From NCBI GenBank assembly GCA_947561585.1, contig CANNZV010000333.1:248001-312000 (forward strand): a DNA stretch of 64,000 bases, in the 5' to 3' direction. Shown here in pieces: positions 51,301-60,617 of this stretch. The notes below the pieces were generated by a model. The model had not been told where the DNA came from. It saw only the letters and a list, made by a program, of their open reading frames with translations, and ran no database searches. This stretch comes from Caprella mutica (taxonomy: Eukaryota > Arthropoda > Malacostraca > Amphipoda > Caprellidae). The position numbers and the translations under genes are program-made. Every line of letters starts with the position of its first letter. Position 1 is the stretch's first letter.

Positions 51301-54300
51301 TAAGGATATCGTTATCAACTATTAATTATATTCAAATAGATCATATTAAAAAATTTCTCTAACGAATTGAGTTTGTTAGTTTAATCATCAATCTTCGTGT
51401 TTTAAACACACAGACCTACGCGGCAGACATTTTCTTCGCTCAGAGCTGGAAAGACCCGAGACTGCGGTTCCCAAAGAATATGACGGGAGAGTACAGACTC
51501 TTGCCCGTATCTTGGCTACAAGACATCTGGAGACCTGACTCCTTCTTCAAGAACGCCAAGAGTGTCATCTTCCAGACCATGACCATACCCAACCACTATG
51601 TGTGGCTCTACAAGGACTCCACCATCCTTTACATGGTCAAGTGAGTACCTAATAGTCTGTTATGGTATGCAGAAGATTTAGAAAGAACATCACTTTATCT
51701 TATATTGTAAAGTTGTGAAAACTAATCAGCGCATGGATTCTATTTTATGAAACTTTCTGCACGCACTGTAAACAGTTTTAAATGTTCATAAGAAGCTTCT
51801 TTCTAATTCATTCATCAGCTGTTACTAATTAGGATATAATATCGTTCATTTAAAGATACTTCTAGTCATGTCCTTCCATACTTCATGGTACCTAAGATAA
51901 GACTAAAACATGATAGTAAGAAGTTGAGGTCAAGTTATAATAATTATCCAGTCTACATTGTTTCATAAATTGTAGCTTGAATTGTTAATAATGGCTAGCC
52001 TAATGACAGGGGAGGGTCTAATAAGATTTATATTGGATTAGTATGCTAAACACATTTTTCGCATTATTAAATGCAGGAGGTATGATAAGTATTCTTGCTA
52101 ATGCCTCATTACAAGAATACATAACAATGTCATGCATTCGGACGAAGAGAAACTTCAAATGGTTTAATTAGTTCTGAACGTAGAAAACCTTAGCATAACT
52201 TGAATTAAAATAAACCGAATATTCATGATAATTAACGCAGAAAACTTGCAGTAAAAGAATAATAATGCATGCAAGATGGAGAATCAAGACTTGCATAGTT
52301 TAATTATCATTCTTTGAAAGCAGAAACCTAGCACAGGAAAGTGTAAGCAATCTATTCACCATTTGCTTCTTGAATCAGTTTTTGTAACAATGAAAAGTTC
52401 TACAAACTGAAACTCTTCAATCATCGTGAAATATTATCCTCTCACCTAGACTCCACAGACTCAATATTCATCAGGAGTTTGGCCACTATGAATCGATCAT
52501 TTGTTTCATCACTTTCTTGCCGAAGACAGTTATAACTTATTGCGAAGACTTCATGGAAGTCAGATTGATTGCTACTCTCAAGAGATTTCCATGGTAACAA
52601 CAGCAAAAAGTAGATAATTTATAGAGTGGGAAGAGAGAGCAGCTATTGAGTTCTTATCTAGCAGGCTGCACGCGTCATTTAAGCTAAATTACAGACCACT
52701 CTGCTCTCACTTTCAGGGGGATTGAGGCAGAAACTTGAATCCAGAATAATGGAAATGTATGAGTATTGCTAATACTTAGACATAGAAATTATTATTGTTA
52801 TGTGTGAAGGAATTGATAATTCGTATATTAATCATTACAGTATATAATCAAAATTATTTGAAAAAATTATTCACTCCTTATATTGATCTAAAGATGATAT
52901 TTGTTAGAAAATTTTATTTAATCAGTTTGTATATCATATAAAATGTACGAAAAATACTACCAAACCAAATGCTCAAAAAAACGATCTTGAATACTAACCA
53001 ATCTTTTTTTATACTTTCATGGACAGACTATCATTATTTAACGACATTAACATATCATTATCAGTAATGATAATATCAAAACAAATGTTAATTGTGACAC
53101 CATTCCGTATTAGCAAACTAAATAAAATAATGAACCATCAGCAGTGATTTTGATAGAGATTAATTTCTAACTCATAATCTAAAGAATCTCAAATGTAATA
53201 AATATTATTATTCAAACTTTATATTATTTTACAATAGAAATTTCCACAAATTTGTACTCATTTTTCCTTTGGCATGGACATGCTTATAGTTTAAGATGTT
53301 AATTATGTTTGCATATTCTACAATTTTTCTTTTCTCGATTATATTTAGTTTTGAATTATATTATTCTTACCCAGTATAATTCACTAAATTCGAAAAAGTA
53401 TCAAATTACTTAAGTACACTTTAATGTGTACTTATTTAAAAATTTCATAATGGAATAGATAACTGTATTATATTGAAAGAGTTTAATATTGGAAGAAGCA
53501 CACTATACTATGTAAAGGAACAGAAAGACATTACTAATGACTTTTTTAATCCTGAAGTCCAATACTTCTAAAAGATTCATGTTTCCTCGAATCCGAACAG
53601 TGGCCTCTAATCCCTAAATCTCGGATGTTCAGATACGAGGAGAGCTCTATACTGTATGTATTCCTTTAATACAGTTATTTATTATATGACATCCTGCTGT
53701 TTTGCGATATATTTCTCAAATTTAAAAAATATATATATAATTGACTTTTTTTTCCATCAAAGTTGAAAAATCCTTTTTTCATAAATTTGAATAATCTAAA
53801 CCGTTTCTTTCTATTATTCAATGAATATGACAATAGTTCCATTGGTAATACCAGAGCCATGTTCTTCCCCTACAGACTCACCTTGCTACTCTCCTGCGCT
53901 ATGACTTTCCAGTCCTACCCTCACGATACTCAGCAGTGCTTCATGAAAATAGAGTCATGTGAGTCAATCAGAGTTTTCACCTATCTTTATATCAGTGTAT
54001 TATTCTCAGTGCCACCATTCTCTAGAGAATTCCCTAAAGGAAAGGGAGAGCTTCTCCCCAACCCAGGAAATGTTATGGTGGGGTCATTCTTTATTAAGGA
54101 TGTCTCCTTTGGATCTTTGCTGGCCCCTCCATAACTTTCTCACTTCCCCTCTGCATTTTAAGCTTGTTGTACTTATCATTATTGTTAAGAATATTCCCTC
54201 ATTGATTGTTAGGAATGTTACCTTATTTTCAAGATGTTGAAACATTGCCCTTTAAATTACTTGGGTTTATATTCACATAAAATCTAGGGAATGATTTATC

Positions 54301-54701
54301 ACCTGAAACGATATACCCAATTAGTTTTTTATGTCAAAATCATATGGTGTTCAAGCCTATAAAATACAAAGGGATCATGGATATAAAATGATTTTAATGT
54401 AATTCCAAATTTGATAGATAATTAAAATTACATATTCTATAAAACTGTATTCAGACATTACCTACACTTTCGAATTTTTCAATAGAATTGCATACAACTT
54501 CATTTCTCTATTAGTTCACTTTTATCTTCAATTGCTGTTTGTGTCATTACATGTTTTTCTTTGCAGTGTCCCACACTACAGCGGATCTGATATTCATTTG
54601 GGACCCGCTAGTTCCTCTGGTTGTAGATGACAGCATAGAACTCCCTCAGTTGGACCTGGTGTCTAACACCACTGGGGACTGTACACAACTCTACTCAACT
54701 G
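39247..54701 (+). CDS. Cys-loop ligand-gated chloride channel subunit (HisCl/pHCl clade), 5' part, six exons, partial
   Basis: Joined exons 39247-39347, 49361-49455, 50964-51031, 51414-51640, 53876-53958 and 54567-54701 stay in frame across all five GT-AG introns and give about 237 residues. Seen: a hydrophobic leader (LLTLCSFFCLRCA, residues 15-27), a ligand-binding domain with WRPDSFFKNAK (127-137) and IPNHYVWLY (146-154), a Cys-loop C171-C185 with exactly 13 residues between and YPHDTQ inside, then SLSHTT (191-196), IELPQLDL (215-222) and C230, which in this clade pairs with a second cysteine in the next exon. Possible N-glycosylation at N67, N110 and N225. Known of the family: pentameric plasma-membrane anion channels, gated by histamine (HisCl/Ort) or pH/zinc (pHCl). 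I lean to pHCl from overall resemblance but cannot separate it from HisCl by eye. No M1-M4 exon is in the window, so the gene runs off the right end. Introns hold many transposons. Channel family sure; subfamily not. Confidence 0.9.
39765..40800 (-). other. Possible 3' untranslated part of the minus-strand LINE plus an older repeat
   Basis: Between a lone minisatellite unit (AATGACTCTTCTCTCTGATA, 39751-39770) and the LINE C-terminus. Contains three TTCGCCG-type words near 39785-39827 and, at about 40090-40215, a block shared with 55.3 kb. GC-richer than its surroundings at 40450-40800. Confidence 0.45.
40090..40215 (+). repeat. Dispersed repeat, copy B1 (partner at 55.3 kb)
   Basis: Shares with 55320-55450 in the same order: ATGCAGAAAA, AATGCAGTCACTTA, GGGACACAAGCAC.GGTG, CT.CACTCACGG-like words, and GAAATGAAGAGGCG-like words followed by AA.TGAAG. 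Alignable over about 125 bases with gaps. Confidence 0.75.
40809..42245 (-). pseudogene. LINE (CR1/Jockey-like non-LTR) reverse transcriptase, 5'-truncated and decayed
   Basis: The minus strand reads, from right to left: SNYRPISLTSVPRKLL near 42070 (then a stop), HGFLRRKSSLTNLLEFFFYV, VDIVYLDFKKAFDKVPHKKL, SGVPQGSVLGLLLFIIYIND, and KFAVDTKIG where FADD is expected, so one catalytic aspartate is lost. A frameshift near 41520 moves the reading into KWQMPFNVDKCRVFHAGH, and an in-frame stop near 41125 precedes RLRSQLIVTFK and the usual C-terminus WNRLTENVVSSLTVDTFKRR. No endonuclease domain is left. Right of about 42247 the sequence drops directly into a 32 bp minisatellite. Confidence 0.87.
42246..42715 (+). 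repeat. 32 bp minisatellite, about 14-15 copies
   Basis: Unit around GTACATCATCACAGTGACTC then TCTTCTCTGATA. One isolated unit of the same kind lies at 39751-39770, on the far side of the LINE, which suggests that the LINE interrupted the array. Confidence 0.93.
42719..42967 (+). repeat. 18 bp minisatellite, about 14 copies
   Basis: Unit GATATTGAGGGGCTGCTA with variants (AAG, ACTAAG). In frame it reads LLDIEG repeats (42791-43024), a by-product of the 18 bp period. A stray unit, GGGGGTGCTAGATATTTGG, lies near 43433. Confidence 0.93.
43812..44328 (+). repeat. Interspersed repeat, copy 4, left part
   Basis: Starts AACTAGAACTGGCACTCGA then TAGAGCGCATACCTTCACCG, followed by about four rounds of the 100-110 bp unit with GACCTTGACCTTTGACC. 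Cut by the Tc1-like insertion at TA 44329; it resumes at 45927. Confidence 0.87.
44331..45926 (+). mobile_element. Tc1-like transposon with IR/DR ends, 1596 bp
   Basis: Flanked by TA on both sides (44329-44330 and 45927-45928). The outer ends are near-identical inverted repeats of about 50 bp beginning CACTACGTGCCACACTTTTG. A shorter related motif occurs again inside each end (GTGCTACGCTCTTGTG near 44510; its complement near 45723-45738), which is the IR/DR layout of some Tc1 elements. One transposase frame fills the centre. The insertion splits an older interspersed repeat (43812-44328 plus 45929-45960). Confidence 0.92.
44556..45573 (+). pseudogene. Tc1-like transposase (DD37E type), one stop and one frameshift
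   Basis: The frame opens MSRRPCLSDSEKSKIVSMLA with a helix-turn-helix (residues 7-43) and a second basic DNA-binding region (50-75). The catalytic D is in VLFTDEM (D144), the second in IIFMHDNAPSH (about residue 236), the last in SPDLNPIENLW (E about 274). Between the second D and the E are 37 residues, not the 34 of classic Tc1. An in-frame TAG at 45060-45062 interrupts the frame; the same frame continues at once with RIRRQQGGGGVMMWAG. Near the end one extra base around 45508 creates an early stop (45510-45512), while the shifted frame goes on to about 45573. Only two lesions, so this copy is young. Confidence 0.9.
45929..45960 (+). repeat. Interspersed repeat, copy 4, right end
   Basis: TTACCTTCTGCAAATTTGCG then AAGGT: an almost perfect hairpin that closes the family, equal to the ends at 26.5 and 34.99 kb. 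Confidence 0.85.
46745..47675 (-). pseudogene. Decayed Tc1-like transposase related to the 44.5 kb element
   Basis: Read on the minus strand, fragments of the same transposase appear in order: GRRPCVSETE near 47670, VTRKDKEKRKVATRRN near 47550, NDAPSPSTKVTVDIL near 46990, and LSLSPDLNP near 46905 followed by EGRQLSSKDLLWKEIE near 46830. These mirror RRPCLSD, VTRKDKGKWKVATRRN, HDNAPSH, SLSPDLNPIE and GGRQFTNKEDLWREIE of the neighbouring element. The frames are broken by many stops and shifts, and the catalytic E is replaced (NPMKN). Matching terminal repeats were not found. An old member of the same family. Confidence 0.8.
49361..49455 (+). CDS. Channel gene exon 2: N-terminal segment of the extracellular domain
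   Basis: Preceded by a pyrimidine tract and TTTCCTGCAG, followed by GTGAGT. After one base that completes the split codon it reads VSAMDDGLLDISDILPEDTK then SYDKMRPPRSN. The DISDILPEDTKSYDKMRPP stretch is the conserved lead-in to the ligand-binding domain in the HisCl/pHCl group. It ends in phase 1, matching exon 3. Confidence 0.88.
49456..50963 (+). other. Channel gene intron 2
   Basis: GTGAGT to TTGCAG. AT-rich. No repeat or hidden exon recognised. Confidence 0.8.
50964..51031 (+). CDS. Channel gene exon 3: first beta strands of the ligand-binding domain
   Basis: Acceptor CTTCTTGCAG, donor GTGAGA. Reads NATVVYFHVTVMSLDSIDES then SM. The V-x-V-x-S-L-D-S-I-D-E pattern is the usual beta-strand start of anion-type Cys-loop receptors. 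N67-A-T is a possible glycosylation site. It ends in phase 0. Confidence 0.9.
51032..51413 (+). other. Channel gene intron 3
   Basis: GTGAGA to CACAG, 382 bases, the shortest intron seen. Nothing else recognised. Confidence 0.85.
51414..51640 (+). CDS. Channel gene exon 4: core of the ligand-binding domain
   Basis: Acceptor AACACACAG, donor GTGAGT. 75 codons plus two bases. Begins TYAADIFFAQSWKDPRLRFP, then NMTGEYRLLPVSWLQDIWRP, DSFFKNAKSVIFQTMTIP and NHYVWLYKDSTILYMVK. The conserved W-R-P-D motif and loop residues of the anion-channel clade are present. N110-M-T is a possible glycosylation site. Confidence 0.95.
51641..53875 (+). other. Channel gene intron 4
   Basis: GTGAGT to CTACAG. AT-rich. 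No extra exon recognised; the protein joins smoothly across it (LYMVK to LTLLLSC). Confidence 0.8.
53876..53958 (+). CDS. Channel gene exon 5: Cys-loop exon
   Basis: Acceptor CCCCTACAG, donor GTGAGT. Encodes LTLLLSCAMTFQSYPHDTQQ then CFMKIES. The two cysteines (residues 171 and 185) are 13 residues apart, the signature spacing of the Cys-loop. The split lysine codon before it and the split leucine codon after it are restored correctly. A longer open frame over the same bases (53763-54134) runs through both splice sites and is not the real product. Confidence 0.93.
53959..54566 (+). other. Channel gene intron 5
   Basis: GTGAGT to TTGCAG, 608 bases. A GC-richer piece at 54005-54150 has no recognised content. 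Confidence 0.8.
54567..54701 (+). CDS. Channel gene exon 6: end of the extracellular domain before M1
   Basis: Acceptor TTTCTTTGCAG, donor GTGAGT. Reads SHTTADLIFIWDPLVPLVVD then DSIELPQLDLVSNTTGDCTQ and LYSTG. C230 is the first cysteine of the second disulphide found in GluCl/HisCl/pHCl subunits. It stops in phase 1 with a G that should start the next exon (STG-N-F-T-C in relatives). That exon is not visible in the remaining 9.3 kb. Confidence 0.92.
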
Positions 54702-57700
54702 GTGAGTACTTCACAAATACACAACTAAAATAAACAATAAAGTTTCTGTACAGCTTAATAGAAATACCAAAGCGTGAAATGCCTTACTGGGATTAAAATA
54801 TGAACTATAATATCAAATTCAAGAAATTTTGAAAACACATAAACAATAATAAACGTGGACAACTTTTCATTCACATTTGGTTGATGATGGCTTTTTTCCT
54901 GTGGTCATCTTTACGGGAATCACAGTTATGATATGTCTTTATCGATTGTCTATAAAAATAGACAGCAGGTTTTTCGTGTCAATATAAATTAGATTTCGGC
55001 TAATCAATCCCATGAAAATTGACATCCAATTAATGATGGTTTTTCGATCAATCGATTCCCTTCATCCGTTCACGGTTGATTGGTGCCCAGTCCACTCTTT
55101 CTGGATAAATTTATTCCCATTAAAGATATTCCCTGGTCACTCAATATTATAGTATGAATGGTGGATTTTATTATAAGGCGAGTTTATACAGGTTATAAAA
55201 AACAATTTGGTGATTGAGTACGTCTGTTTCGGAACCAAAGACTATATCGCTGATGTCACAAATACAAGGGACTCGAAGAAGCAACCAGGTCAACTTTCAT
55301 CATTGGGTGAAAAAGCTTATGTATGCAGAAAAGCTATTCGGTAAATGCAGTCACTTAATTACCAATAAATATGAGCAAAAGAGACACAAGCACTGGTGCC
55401 TGCACTCACGGTTGAATGAGAGAAATGAAGAGGCGATAGTAAATGAAGCCAGCGATCCTACTCATCCAAAACAATACACACACTACAATTATAAGCACAA
55501 TAAAATATGCTGGGAATCAATTGACCAGGAATTTATTTGTATGGGAATCATTTGTCCGAGAACCAATTAACCTAGAATATATGGACCGAGAACAAATTAA
55601 CCAGGAACCAATTTGTATGGGAATAAATTTACCGGAATCAATTAATTAACCTGGCACTCATTTATAATGGATATAGCTGAAAATAACGTAAAACATGATT
55701 GTACAGTAATATAGAGAACTGAAATAAATTACGAATTACGGGGAAAATATTTTGGGACAACATGTAATTTTGCTTGCATTGAACCCACTGAGAATAAATA
55801 ATTCTGCCTCTTTCCTAATTGACAACAGTAACCCTTTACGACCGTGTGTGACAAATTAGTTACAAGAAGTAAAGGATTATACTGTGATAAATTGAATGTG
55901 TGGAGCCTAGTGACGAATGTGACTATCACGCCACGTGTTAAAAAAAACATGAAATTTAAAAATTAATTAAATTTAGTACATAGCTATATTAACTATTTAT
56001 TATTAACTAGACACATTAGAAGTAGTTTATAAAATTTTAACATTTTAAAAAATTAATTCCGGACGTAAATGGTTAATACCTTAATCCTAATTATAGGATC
56101 CATCCCATGCAACTTCAATTTTCAACTATAACCATGCACCATTGAAATGTCACATCCATATTCCAATGTTAAAAGTGAGTGTGGGCTGAAGATTTAATAC
56201 ACATCGACCCAAATGTAGAGGGTTAAATGTGTTTTTCTCACATAAGTTGAAAAGGACATCGATTTTTTCCGGTTCAGAGGCGGAATCATGTACTCGCACG
56301 GCCGAGTTATAGTAACAATTTGATTCCAAAGAACTGATATAATTATTCTGCTCATTAATCATAGTATTTGCTTAACTTAATTTAGTCTTCGGAAATATCC
56401 TAATGTATTTGAAAGATTATAAATAACTATTTAATATATTTTTGTTACCGATGTGAAGAGAAAAGATTTCAAATTACCAGATTGATAAAAATCAGGGGTG
56501 CTTGTGACATAATTAGGATTTAAAATATTTCAATTCATGTCATTATCGTTTATTTCTATCTACAATTTACTAATTAATGTTAATAACTAATCAGGATGTA
56601 TATACCACTCTATGTATTTCGTGTATTTTGAAACAAAATAATGAAAAATAATTATATATTCATCCCAGGATTTCCTGGGATGAATCGATTTATCCCGGGA
56701 TAAAAAAAAAGGTGAATATTGACCGGAATCTCGGGATCCCGGAAGAGAAACCCTACTTCATACTGATTGATAACTCCTCTTTTTTTACATTTTGTTATCA
56801 GTAGAGCTATGAACTTTGATCTGAAAATGATTTCTGTTCGACATCGTATTTCACTGTAAGGATGACATGAATGATTAAACTCTTGAAATCACGACAAAAA
56901 ACTATAATCAAAATTTCTTCTTACTATTTCTTTAAAATTATCATGCTTAATCAGTATATTGGATAATAAAATTACTATTACTTGTAGATTTGGTATACAT
57001 GGTGTGGCTTAAAATGTATTAGAAATCCATATTCATAAATCTGAATTATTAGTATGCATTAATTTGATAGAACTCCACCAATTCTACATTAATTTATTTG
57101 AATATTGAAGGTGTTTTCTAATTAAATCTTTAACGAATTATTTAGTAGGTACCAAGTTTAGATATGAAATACTTCAAACATTGATAGGTATTACAAAACC
57201 TAAAACACAATAAGTGATTCTTGTGAAGTTTACTAAGAATATAAAATTAATTACATTGAACATAAATAGTGGATCAAGACAAGTATTTTCAAATCTTATG
57301 TACATGGTATGAGAAATTTTATGATGACGTGATATATACCTTGCGTAGAATTATAGTCTATAGTTTTCAATTTCAAAATACATTGCCCATGAACAACAAA
57401 AAACCTTATATACGCCAGACTTGGCACAATTTTGGCTTATCGTAACTCCCAGTATTGGTCCGATCTTCCATTGCCGTACATTTCCCGCTCTTAAATCAAT
57501 GGGCCAACATCGCCCAAACATAGGACCAGCAGTGGCTTGTAACACAGACTTTGCCGGGTGAAAGAAGAGACTGAACAATAATCCAATATCTACTACCTAT
57601 CAATATTATCACCTGAACTAAAATGGCAAATGATTCGAAAGTCAATTTGTTTTTGTCAATCAGATAAGATTTATGCTTATTAAGTTCGAATATAAAAACT

Positions 57701-60285
57701 ATGATGAATGATAAATGTGATAAAAATTGAACAGAAAATGTCCATAATCTAAATTAGGTACAACAGTTCGGGTCCTACGTGACGACATCTCGTACTCTCC
57801 CAATCACAACTGACAGCTTCAGAATAAATTTATTATAATAAAAATATATAATATTTACTCCAGCTATATTCTGCTTTTAGTCTTTCGTTTTAACTAAATT
57901 AATAAGAAAATTAGGGTGATTGATTCCTCAGGTTTGGATACAATCTGCTTTACTGCTTCAAATGATCTAACTATATCCAGCCTAAGATTTTTTCTACTGG
58001 AATGAGATCCAGACTTTCATTATCGATCAGCTGCCACTGAAGAAAGCCAATACTTTTCTTTCGAAGTAATTATAGTGAAGGTAAATATAAAAATAGGAAA
58101 ACATCAACAAATCAAAACTGAAAAGGAGAGAGCCAAATGTTAAGCCCCAAGCTCACTCCGAATGCTCTTAAGATGAAATAGACAGAATGAGTAGTCAATA
58201 ATTAAGAAAGAGAAAAGCAGAGGAAATTGATAAGATAATTACAAAGAATGTAACTCTCCATCTATAAGAATATAGCTCTCCAGTCAACCATAAGATGAGG
58301 TAAGCCATTCGAAATGGCCCCACACCACCGGCAAGTGGGTCATTATCCGAGAAAAGTCTGCATTCGTAGGGAATGAGGACCGGATCGAGGGAAGATGGAC
58401 GAGATAAACACATTATTCTTGTTCGAGTGTGACGTACCAACGGAACAAACAATATACATCCAAGATAGAGGGGTGTTACAAAGTGCTTGGGTATCCATGG
58501 AGTCGCCGATCATTTTGAGGGGACAGAGGAGCCCAAAATCATAAATATATGGCTTACTGGATTTTCGGAAATTTATTTGGGAAGAACTGGATTGAACCTA
58601 TACCATTGCGAGCCAGTCAGCTAAAAAAATTGGCCAACCGTTCTCTTATAGTTAAATAGAAAAGTAGTAGTAGAGTGCAGGGGACGGGAAGAAAGGAGAT
58701 AGAGGAACAATCGAAGGTGCAATCTTGTCGAGAGCAAGTTTCACCAATGAAAAGACCAATAGGATGATATGATAAAGGAAGAGTAAGTGGTTTGTCAGTT
58801 TCCAGAATAGGAATTGCAGAAGTTCTTTTCTGTGAAGGAGGAATAAACTGCTCCGGAAGCTACTTGTTGAGCTTCTTAGCAGTAACTCGTCACAAAATTT
58901 GGCGGTGTGAAGATTACATAGTACGTTTGAAAGTAGTAGTGTTCCCCAATAGATACGACTACACATGTGCAGTAAAATTATTTCTATAAGAGAGCATTGA
59001 TAGACTCTAGAAGTAGACTCAAAACAATACTTTTCTATCACCTCTTCATTTTCCTGTTATATCCGTAAATACAGTTGCTATTGTTCATTTTAACTTTAAA
59101 CACTTACCTTACAGGAAGGAAAATTCAGGTTACTTTTAAACATTGTCCTTGGTACTTACAAACACTTTGGTACTTCCAGCATCCATAATTATTTGGTGGA
59201 ATGTGACTTTGTTGAACCCGACACTTTCCTTTCAAAATCCTTAATGAAATTTTGATGAGCTGAAGATTGAAAAATAGAAGGTATATCATGTTTAATAAAA
59301 TACAACTGAATTGTGAAACAGTTGAAAAAGTGCTTTTCCATTAGAAATATTATAAAACAAAGTAAAAAAAATTGAATGGAAGGAAAAAGTAGATTATATT
59401 TCATACGTATCATTTATAATTTACTTAATAGTACAAGATTCGTTTTTGAATATTAAAACTAATTCATAGCGCATATAGAATAAGGTGCACAATATTATAT
59501 AATATTATATGTATATATATTGATACTCAAAAATTCATGCGAAAACTTTCAAAACGAGTTTTTGAAAGTTTGGAAAGCTATGCATAAAATTGATGTACAA
59601 CTTTTTCACGAAAAAATTCTATATGAAGCTCACATATAATCTATCTGAAAACTGTTTTATACAAATATATAATCATAATCTTTTCCTCAAATCGTTCGTA
59701 ATGAAATACAATATTACCTTTACAAAAAAAAAAAATAAAAGCAACAAATTTCACCCAAAGATTTTCCTCGCCGCTTAAGATTTTCTCAGTGGTTCATTGA
59801 ACGACCAGAGAGATTTGTTCAATTGTTAGTGGCGGAGATGAGGCCGCATTTCACATGAATGGTTCAGTTAACAGACAGACAGCAAGGAAATATGCATCTA
59901 AAAATCACCTTCCAGAAGAAATGTGTATGAAATCAACATGTCTAGAGAAAAAGTTTCTCTTTCGGTTGGTAAGTGTGGAAATGGTCACTCGACAATTAAC
60001 ACCTCCGAACAATTGCCACCCTCTAATGATTATTATCAGGCCTCTTGAATATGGACAAATATACATATTATTTTTATACTATTCATTATTAATTATTTCC
60101 ATTTTAAGATCAAAATTTCTTCAGTCATCCTTATTGTTATTTTTATAAAATAAATTATTCCCATTGGAGATAGAAATATATTACATTAATATATTAGTGA
60201 AAAATTGCATGAAATATATCCCATATACACTTTAAAATACTAGATACAGCATTTCGTGGACGAATTATCCCAGGACGATATAGGT
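54702..60285 (+). other. Start of channel gene intron 6, mostly featureless
   Basis: Begins GTGAGT. Contains dispersed repeat B2 (55.3 kb), a degenerate row of words such as ACCAATTAACC and GGGAATCAATT at 55515-55655, and a GGGA/TCCC-rich patch at 56665-56745. No M1 exon was found on reading through. Confidence 0.6.
55320..55450 (+). repeat. Dispersed repeat, copy B2 (partner at 40.1 kb)
   Basis: Same order of shared words as 40090-40215. The local open frame 55214-55570 covers it but has no recognised content, and the partner copy is not open in the same way. Confidence 0.75.
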
Positions 60286-60288
60286 CTG

Positions 60289-60616
60289 TGAACGAAATGT
60301 TCGTTGAACGAAATGTTCGTTGAACGAAATGTTCGTTGAACGAAATGTTCGTTGAACGAAATGTTCGTTGAACGAAATGTTCGTTGAACGAAATGTTCGT
60401 TGAACGAAATGTTCGTTGAACGAAATGTTCGTTGAACGAAATGTTCGTTGAACGAAATGTTCGTTGAACGAAATGTTCGTTGAACGAAATGTTCGTTGAA
60501 CGAAATGTTCGTTGAACGAAATGTTCGTTGAACGAAATGTTCGTTGAACGAAATGTTCGTTGAACGAAATGTTCGTTGAATGAAATGTTCGTTGAACGAA
60601 ATGTTCGCTGAACGAA
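60289..60616 (+). repeat. 16 bp palindromic minisatellite, about 20 copies
   Basis: Unit TGAACGAAATGTTCGT; each unit holds the inverted pair AACGAA/TTCGTT around ATG. Almost all copies are perfect. The minus-strand frame 60240-60647 (a 16-residue repeat over 48 bp) is an artefact. The LINE starts directly after it. Confidence 0.97.
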
Positions 60617-60617
60617 A

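Noticed and set aside
53763..54134. 123-codon frame covering the Cys-loop exon
   Set aside because: Runs through both splice sites; only 53876-53958 is coding.
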